From the NCBI GenBank assembly GCA_030151135.1, contig JASLEQ010000647.1, positions 1 to 6,720 on the forward strand: a DNA stretch of 6,720 nt, given 5' to 3'. Of the stretch, positions 1 to 4,463 are shown piece after piece (within the stretch, counting starts at the first letter, position 1; each line of letters starts with the position of its first letter). The DNA is from Candidatus Sulfotelmatobacter sp. Its GTDB lineage: Bacteria; Acidobacteriota; Terriglobia; Terriglobales; SbA1. The position numbers were made by a program, and so were the translations under genes. The notes beneath the pieces are model-generated. The model saw only the letters and a program-made list of their open reading frames with translations. It searched no databases and was not told the origin of the DNA.

Positions 1-727
1 CGCCAGCGCCCGCGGCGGGCACAAAGCCCCCGGCAGATGCGCTCATCGGGCGGGATGCTTTATGCGGCTCATCGTTATAGGCTCGACAGCACACGCGCAT
101 CGCGTCGAAGCCGGCCCAAGTGTAGACCGAGGCTCCCTCAGAGCTACCGGCCAACATGCGGGAAAGCTGACCTGAGCGAAGTTTTTCAAATGCCTGGACG
201 ACGGCCTCGGTGCCGGTGGCGCAAGCACTGCTGACCGTGGTGACTTGTCCGCCAAGCCCTAGCAGTCCGCCGACAAAGGCGCTGGGTGCGCTCGCCATAT
301 ATTGTTCGGGCATAGCGGACCCGAGACGGCGCGCGTCACCAGCGTTGGTCATCGGAACCAGCCTGTCGGCGATGGTGTCCATGCCGGGAATTCCGGTTCC
401 GACGATGGCCCCGGTATTCCAATCGATGCCATCGCGATTGTCGCGTTCATAGGTGAAGCCTGCATCTCTCCAGCACTCGACCGCGGCCAACCCTGCGTAC
501 ATCATCGAACTGTTCATGGCTCGGGCAGTGCTTTCCGGGAAGGTGGAATCGAGGAGGGCCGTATCAACATTCGGTTTTCCGGCCACCTGGCAGCCCAGTC
601 GGAGTTCGTTCATCCGCGGCTGGAACGTAATGCCGGACTTTGCTTCCCGTAGGGCCGTCGCGAACTCCGCAACGCCCGTAGCATTCGGCGCGACTACTCC
701 CATACCAGTTATCACGACTCTAGGCAC
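1..727 (-). CDS. Beta-ketoacyl-ACP synthase, KAS I/II (FabB/FabF-like) type; 3' end outside window
   Basis: This is a condensing enzyme that would extend an acyl-ACP by decarboxylative Claisen condensation with malonyl-ACP in the cytoplasm. The open frame gives 242 residues and leaves the window without a stop. It begins MPRVVITGMGVVAPNATG, the classic KAS N-terminus. The nucleophile lies in VTTVSSACATGTEAV, with Cys169 at bases 221-223, close to Cys163 of FabF. A conserved stretch of the form FDAMRV...RPMSASAGGFVPAAGAG follows. The two catalytic histidines belong to the missing C-terminal part, so activity cannot be fully judged. The start is GTG at 727-725, because no ATG lies just upstream in this frame and the family N-terminus fits exactly. 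A GGGGG stretch at 734-738 sits 6 nt ahead as a ribosome binding site. The start overlaps the dehydratase stop by 8 nt, which suggests translational coupling. Residues 227-242 lack the charged pattern (RPWDKERDGF) of housekeeping FabF, which points to a specialised subfamily. Family certain, substrate unknown. Confidence 0.93.
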   Translation of the reverse strand, partial: MPRVVITGMGVVAPNATGVAEFATALREAKSGITFQPRMNELRLGCQVAGKPNVDTALLDSTFPESTARAMNSSMMYAGLAAVECWRDAGFTYERDNRDGIDWNTGAIVGTGIPGMDTIADRLVPMTNAGDARRLGSAMPEQYMASAPSAFVGGLLGLGGQVTTVSSACATGTEAVVQAFEKLRSGQLSRMLAGSSEGASVYTWAGFDAMRVCCRAYNDEPHKASRPMSASAGGFVPAAGAG

Positions 728-1178
728 GCGGAACCCCCATACCGCTGAGAGTTCCTGAGGCCAGCAATTGGTCGGCTTCGTCCCGGAGTTCAACTTCAGA
801 ACGGAGCTTCTTCCTGCGCCAAGCGGTAGCAACCGAGCGAGCGAAGACCGTTTGGCCCGGAAATACTGGTTTGCGGAACTCTACCTGCGCATCGGTTAAC
901 AGAGCCCGATGCTGCTCAAGTTCGGGGGGAGAAAGATCCAAAGAAAGCAAGTACATGGCATGCAGCGCCATTGCCTGCGCCATAGTTTCAGTCAGAATGA
1001 CACCAGGCGTGATCGGTTCGCCCGGGAAATGGCCGGGATAAAAGAATTCATCTTCGCGAAAGGTGTACTTGCAGAGAGCGTGCTCGCGATCGATCTCGAG
1101 GAGTTCGTCCACGAATCGAAAAGGTCTTGCTTGCGGCAAGAGATCGAGTATTCGCCGGCGCTCGGAGGCATCGGTCAC
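720..1178 (-). CDS. FabZ-like 3-hydroxyacyl-ACP dehydratase (hotdog fold)
   Basis: This 152-aa protein should remove water from a 3-hydroxyacyl-ACP to give the trans-2-enoyl-ACP. Its length matches FabZ (about 150 aa). The FabZ core is clear: FYPGHFPGEPITPGV, then ILTETMAQ, with the catalytic residues at His50 and Glu64. The N-terminus has LPQARPFRFVDELLEID where FabZ typically has LPHRYPFLLVDRV, so the first His of that motif is replaced. GTG at 1178-1176 is chosen as the start for two reasons. It overlaps the stop of the upstream KAS III gene as GTGA, and AGGAG at 1187-1191 lies 8 nt ahead. A longer reading from ATG at 1232 would add 18 basic, arginine-rich residues inside the upstream gene and has no family support. 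The gene sits between two ketosynthase genes, so it probably works in the same elongation cycle. A single-subunit FabZ-type dehydratase is the best call. Its specificity, and whether it also isomerises, cannot be told. Confidence 0.93.
   Translation of the reverse strand: MTDASERRRILDLLPQARPFRFVDELLEIDREHALCKYTFREDEFFYPGHFPGEPITPGVILTETMAQAMALHAMYLLSLDLSPPELEQHRALLTDAQVEFRKPVFPGQTVFARSVATAWRRKKLRSEVELRDEADQLLASGTLSGMGVPRA
734..738 (-). promoter_or_regulatory. Probable ribosome binding site of the KAS I/II gene
   Basis: GGGGG on the minus strand lies 6 nt ahead of the GTG start at 727, inside the end of the dehydratase gene. It is a weaker match than the site before the dehydratase. Its position agrees with the start chosen from the family N-terminus. 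Confidence 0.45.
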
Positions 1179-2218
1179 GCGATGTTCTCCTGCGACCCAC
1201 CGTTGGAAAAATCGAAGAGGACGCCGCCCCATGTGAGACCGGAGCCGACAACAACCAGACTAAGATAGCCGCTATCGATCTGGTCCCAGTTCTGCGACAA
1301 GACGCTGGGAGCTCCAGCCGCGCCGCAATTTCCAAAGCGATCCACGTTAAAAAAGTGGCGTTCTGCCGGAGTGCCAGTTCGACGGCAGACCGCTTCGAGC
1401 ATAAGTGCGTTCGCCTGGTGGCCGATGAAAGCGGCTTGAGCGTCGCTGGGTAGGCTCGAAGCGAGTTCCTCGAGAGTTGCCACGGTCTTGCGGATAGCGA
1501 AAGCCTGGACGGCTTGGCCATCCTGCTGGAAGTGACCTCCAGCGGGGATGACCACGTGTTTCCAGCCCGACGGATCGGAATGTAAGACCGAAGCCGACAC
1601 ACGAGCACGGCCGGGCACGCGGGGCGAAATGATGGCGGCACTGCTGCAATCTCCCCACAAGACGGCTGTCCGGCGATCCCCATAGTTCACGGTCCGGGTG
1701 GTGTTTTCGACGTTCACTAGAAGGACATAATCGGGGAGGGTCTCGGGACGCATGCTATTTAGAACGTGAATTTGAGCAGCAAAACTCGAGCAAGCGGAGT
1801 TTACGTCGAACGCAGGACACTCCATTCCCAACTCAGCGGCAGTTCGGCAGGCCTGGGCGGGAATCGACAATTGCGGCGAGCATCCTCCGGAAATAACCAG
1901 TCCGATATCTTTCGCATTTAACCCGGCACGACTAAGTGCATGGCAGGCGGCCTTGGCGCCTGTCTGGGCATCACTGAATTCAGAGGCTTCCGCGGAGGCT
2001 TTTGGATCGCCATTTCTGGTTTGCCGGATGTAATCCAGAGGAAGCACGGTGCGTCTCTCGCGGATCCCGACGCGTTCGATTACCCAGTTGGCGTCCACTC
2101 CGATGTCCAAAGAGGTGAGGAACTCGTTGTCGATGACTGTTGGTGGGTGAAAATGCCCCACCGAGATCAGCGACAAAAAGTTCAAATGGGAACCCTGTGG
2201 AATGAGTGGAGGGGTCAT
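1175..2218 (-). CDS. KAS III (FabH-like) beta-ketoacyl synthase
   Basis: This thiolase-fold condensing enzyme probably starts chain building by joining an acyl primer to malonyl-ACP. From ATG 2218 it has 347 residues, somewhat longer than E. coli FabH (317 aa). The catalytic triad is complete. Cys lies in FDVNSACSSFAAQ (TGC at 1792-1790), His in FIGHQANALML, and Asn in VDRFGNCGAAGAP. These are residues 143, 267 and 297. The N-terminal stretch ANWVIERVGIRERR keeps the Trp and Arg spacing of FabH DEWIVTRTGIRERH, part of its CoA-binding region, so an acyl-CoA primer is plausible. An insertion-like stretch, VLPLDYIRQTRNGDPKASAE, follows. The start is uncertain. An upstream in-frame ATG at 2281 would give 368 aa but has no ribosome binding site. 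A TTG at 2185-2183 follows AGGG at a good distance and fits the usual FabH N-terminus (LNFLSLISVGHFHPPT). The stop overlaps the dehydratase GTG by 4 nt, so these genes form one operon. OleA- or HMG-CoA-synthase-like roles are less likely, given the FabH-type motifs. Confidence 0.9.
   Translation of the reverse strand: MTPPLIPQGSHLNFLSLISVGHFHPPTVIDNEFLTSLDIGVDANWVIERVGIRERRTVLPLDYIRQTRNGDPKASAEASEFSDAQTGAKAACHALSRAGLNAKDIGLVISGGCSPQLSIPAQACRTAAELGMECPAFDVNSACSSFAAQIHVLNSMRPETLPDYVLLVNVENTTRTVNYGDRRTAVLWGDCSSAAIISPRVPGRARVSASVLHSDPSGWKHVVIPAGGHFQQDGQAVQAFAIRKTVATLEELASSLPSDAQAAFIGHQANALMLEAVCRRTGTPAERHFFNVDRFGNCGAAGAPSVLSQNWDQIDSGYLSLVVVGSGLTWGGVLFDFSNGGSQENIA
1187..1191 (-). promoter_or_regulatory. 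Ribosome binding site deciding the FabZ-like gene start
   Basis: Read on the minus strand this is AGGAG followed by 8 nt (AACATCGC) and then GTGA. The GTG starts the dehydratase and the TGA ends the KAS III gene. This is the clearest Shine-Dalgarno sequence in the window and supports the short start over ATG 1232. Confidence 0.7.
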
Positions 2219-2254
2219 GCCGCCGGCTTGTTTTGCGCAAACCGAGATCAATAG

Positions 2255-2281
2255 ATTAAAGGCCCTTGCCGGAACATTCAA
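2255..2281 (-). promoter_or_regulatory. Candidate promoter for the ketosynthase operon
   Basis: On the minus strand TTGAAT (2281-2276) is followed after 15 nt by TTTAAT (2260-2255). That is 4 of 6 and 5 of 6 matches to the sigma-70 consensus, but the spacing is 2 nt short of ideal. If real, transcription would start near 2248 and the ATG at 2281 could not be used, which favours the ATG at 2218 or a later start. No strong promoter stands out elsewhere in the gap. Confidence 0.25.
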
Positions 2282-2296
2282 GCAGAAAGCCTAAAA

Positions 2297-2315
2297 TTGA
2301 AGTGCTCCAGTTCAA
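2297..2315. promoter_or_regulatory. 19-bp imperfect palindrome, candidate operator
   Basis: TTGAAGTGCTCCAGTTCAA has two 8-nt arms, TTGAAGTG and CAGTTCAA, that match at 7 of 8 positions around a 3-nt centre. It lies in the gap upstream of the KAS III gene, just upstream of the candidate -35 box. Its size and symmetry suit a dimeric repressor such as a TetR-type regulator, but no regulator gene is visible. Confidence 0.3.
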
Positions 2316-2350
2316 TGCGGCAGAAACCCTGTGAATGCGCCTCAGAAAGT

Positions 2351-2364
2351 TGCAAGATATTGCA
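2351..2364. repeat. 14-bp inverted repeat TGCAAGATATTGCA
   Basis: The sequence is symmetrical at 6 of 7 base pairs. It lies about 50 nt past the stop of the exported TPR gene and about 40 nt upstream of the other palindrome. It is too AT-rich and has no T-run, so it is a poor terminator. It could be a second protein-binding site or chance. Confidence 0.2.
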
Positions 2365-2409
2365 TCATCAATCAGAGAAACTCAGATCCAGGGCAACGGA
2401 GTGCTGCAG

Positions 2410-4329
2410 TTAGTCCGTCTGCGGTTTCTGGGTTGGCGCACCGGGGTCTTTGTGATCCTCGCGGGCATCCACCGAGAAGAGCATGTAATGGTCGAAGCTA
2501 TGTTTCCGATAATAGCGATGACGTCGAAAATCGAGATATATTTCGGCGCTCGTCGGAAGCCATAGCTGCAGTTTTTTCTTGCTAAAGGGAACTGGTCCGT
2601 ATTCGACCACCTGGTGTTCGCCCGATAAACGGATTTGGGGTATGGGATTGACCAACTCGGACTCGATGCGGACGATCTGGAATTTATCGGCGGTAATCCA
2701 AGCGCGGCCTTTCAGCTTGATCGAATACACCTGGTTCCCCACCTTATAGTCGTGCATCCGGGCGGGACGATCGTCTCGCTGGCGGAAATGCACTAACCAT
2801 GTGGGCTGTCCGCGCCATTCGCCAAGACCTTCACAGACCATTTCGTAGTTGTCGCGCAAGGATGGATGGAAAACCAGAGCGAGGGCGGCGAAGCCGCTGC
2901 TGGCGATGTGATCGGGGAAATCAGCCAGTCCCAAATGGGCCTGACGGTATTCATCGACCGCGACGAAGCCAGGCGTGCTTTCGGAGATGGACGCCACGTA
3001 ATTAAACGTGCGCGTCTCGCGTGTGGTGGGATCACCCATCTCGTCGAGCTGCTCGTGCACGAGGTGCTCAATGGCGGCGATGCGTGAGATGTCACCGACG
3101 AGCTCCTGAACGCGTTGGCTGGCCATTTGGACGACATTTTCCAGCGGACAAGCAACGCCCGAGGCTACGGCGGGCTTGTGTTCATCAATTGACGGTGGTT
3201 GCCAAGGTTTTACCGAGAATGTCGGCTCCGCAGCGGCGATCATCGGATCGATGCCGGGCAGCGATGAGGAGGCGGAAACACTTGTCTGCGTGCTTTCGTT
3301 CGGGCGGTTCGGCGTCTCGACTTGAGCGATCAGCGTTTTTACCTGCTCCGCCGTCGGGCCCTTCGGTTGGGAGACCAGAAAGTCCTGCAATGCTTTCAGG
3401 CCATCTTGCCGTTGCCCCAGGTTTATCAAGGCCTGCCCCAATACCAACTGGGAAGCTGGAGAATTGCCTTTGGATTTAAAAATTGCGGTCTGCGCTTCGT
3501 CTCGAGCCGCCGCGTATTTTCGCTCCTTCAAGTAGGAGGCTGCCAACAGATCATGCGCTACCCAGTAATCAGAGTTGGCGACGATCGCCTTTTCCAGATT
3601 TGAGATCGCCCTGCCGTAATTTTCCTGTTGAATACTGATGCGACCAAGAAGTGTCAGTGCTTGCGCGTTATCCGGAGTCAAGTTCGTGGCGGTTGTCAGG
3701 AAATGCGTTGCCCCTTCGAGATCTTTCTTCTGGTAATAGGCGAATCCCAACAGGAAGTTCAAGTCGGCATTCTGCGGTGCAATCTTCTGGGCAGCATCAA
3801 GGTGCCTGGTCGCGTCGTTCCATTTGCCTGATTTGAGGGCAGAGATCGCATGTTTTGTTTCTTTGCGGGCTTTCGGGGGAAGCGCTGCATCGGCCACGTC
3901 GAGGTTCAGCGCTTGCGGGTCTTTTTGCAAAGTGACATCTACGGTGATAGGCACAGTGGCAGTCATCACCTGAAGTTCCTTATGTGCGCTGAGATAGCCC
4001 ACCGCACTGACTTCGATATCGTAGTGGCCAAAAGGAACGTCACCAAAAGCAGCCTGAGAGTTCTCAGCTGTCGTCTGCCAACTTATGCTCTGAACGGTTT
4101 CGTTCGTGAGCTTTACCAATGATTGACGATCAAGCCGGTTCTTCGCGTTTTCGCCGAAAACATTGACGAAGAGCGGGGTTCCACCCGTGGTCTTGAACCC
4201 ATTCATCGGGCTGGTTGAGTTGCCGGAGAAATTGTAGGGATCGTAACGGGATGGAGACTGGGCGAAGATAGCAGCCGTAGAAGCTAGTACGAATAACGCA
4301 CAGAGGCACGCTGGACAATTTCTAGACAT
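2410..4329 (-). CDS. Exported carboxypeptidase-regulatory-like/TPR protein with uncharacterised C-terminal domain
   Basis: This 639-aa protein starts with a signal peptide: a short basic head (MSR), a hydrophobic core to about residue 21 and an Ala-ending cleavage region IFA/QS near 23. Maturation would leave it outside the cytoplasm. Residues 50-135 form a beta-rich domain of the carboxypeptidase-regulatory or PEGA kind, with FGDVPFGHYDIEVSAVGY as its core. Residues 157-325 hold about five TPR helix pairs, for example LNFLLGFAYYQKKDLEGA and ALTLLGRISIQQENYGRA, so a scaffolding role is likely. A Ser/Pro/Thr-rich linker (335-390) leads to a domain at 395-620 with many aromatic and charged residues, ending LWLPTSAEIYLDFRRHRYY. 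I do not recognise this domain, though its style is familiar from Acidobacteriota exported proteins. No enzyme motif is evident. The ATG at 4329 is chosen because it gives a full signal peptide. The nearest purine-rich stretch (GGTGGGG) is rather far upstream. It probably has its own promoter, since a terminator lies ahead. Specific function unknown. Confidence 0.88.
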   Translation of the reverse strand: MSRNCPACLCALFVLASTAAIFAQSPSRYDPYNFSGNSTSPMNGFKTTGGTPLFVNVFGENAKNRLDRQSLVKLTNETVQSISWQTTAENSQAAFGDVPFGHYDIEVSAVGYLSAHKELQVMTATVPITVDVTLQKDPQALNLDVADAALPPKARKETKHAISALKSGKWNDATRHLDAAQKIAPQNADLNFLLGFAYYQKKDLEGATHFLTTATNLTPDNAQALTLLGRISIQQENYGRAISNLEKAIVANSDYWVAHDLLAASYLKERKYAAARDEAQTAIFKSKGNSPASQLVLGQALINLGQRQDGLKALQDFLVSQPKGPTAEQVKTLIAQVETPNRPNESTQTSVSASSSLPGIDPMIAAAEPTFSVKPWQPPSIDEHKPAVASGVACPLENVVQMASQRVQELVGDISRIAAIEHLVHEQLDEMGDPTTRETRTFNYVASISESTPGFVAVDEYRQAHLGLADFPDHIASSGFAALALVFHPSLRDNYEMVCEGLGEWRGQPTWLVHFRQRDDRPARMHDYKVGNQVYSIKLKGRAWITADKFQIVRIESELVNPIPQIRLSGEHQVVEYGPVPFSKKKLQLWLPTSAEIYLDFRRHRYYRKHSFDHYMLFSVDAREDHKDPGAPTQKPQTD

Positions 4330-4360
4330 GTTCTAGGAAGCCCCACCAAGGAACATCCGC

Positions 4361-4389
4361 AGTGTCCCACTTGTTGGATTGGCGGTCAA
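4361..4389 (-). promoter_or_regulatory. Candidate promoter for the exported TPR gene
   Basis: On the minus strand TTGACC (4389-4384) is a 5 of 6 match to the -35 box. After 17 nt comes GACACT (4366-4361), only 3 of 6 for the -10 box. It lies between the terminator of the preceding gene and the ATG at 4329, with room for a leader of about 25 nt. Position and spacing are good, but the -10 box is poor. Confidence 0.3.
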
Positions 4390-4409
4390 TGATGGAGATT
4401 TTCAGCCGT

Positions 4410-4459
4410 TTCGAGGGAAAAGGCCGCCGAGCGAGAGCCCGGCGGCCTTTGAACTCGAA
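4410..4459 (-). terminator. Strong rho-independent terminator after the NHL/Ig-like gene
   Basis: A perfect 11-bp GC-rich stem is formed by AAAGGCCGCCG (4419-4429) and CGGCGGCCTTT (4440-4450) around a 10-nt loop. On the minus strand the stem is followed by TTTTCCC. A second pair of arms, TTCGAG (4410-4415) and CTCGAA (4454-4459), can extend the hairpin across a small internal loop. It starts 5 nt past the stop codon at 4464 and should separate the NHL gene from the downstream TPR gene. The plus-strand reading also has an A/T-flanked stem, but no plus-strand gene ends here. Confidence 0.85.
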
Positions 4460-4463
4460 TTTC

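Noticed and set aside
302..758. Plus-strand open frames of 116 and 101 aa near the left edge
   Set aside because: They are antisense to the ketosynthase, whose active-site motif fixes the coding strand.
1048..1683. 211-aa minus-strand open frame overlapping the KAS III and dehydratase genes
   Set aside because: It lies out of frame with two clear catalytic genes, is rich in Arg and Ser as shadow frames are, and shows no family motif.
4322..4336. Near-palindrome ctagacatgttctag over the TPR gene start
   Set aside because: It is short, one base off perfect symmetry and lies over the start codon itself. There is no sign that it is more than chance.
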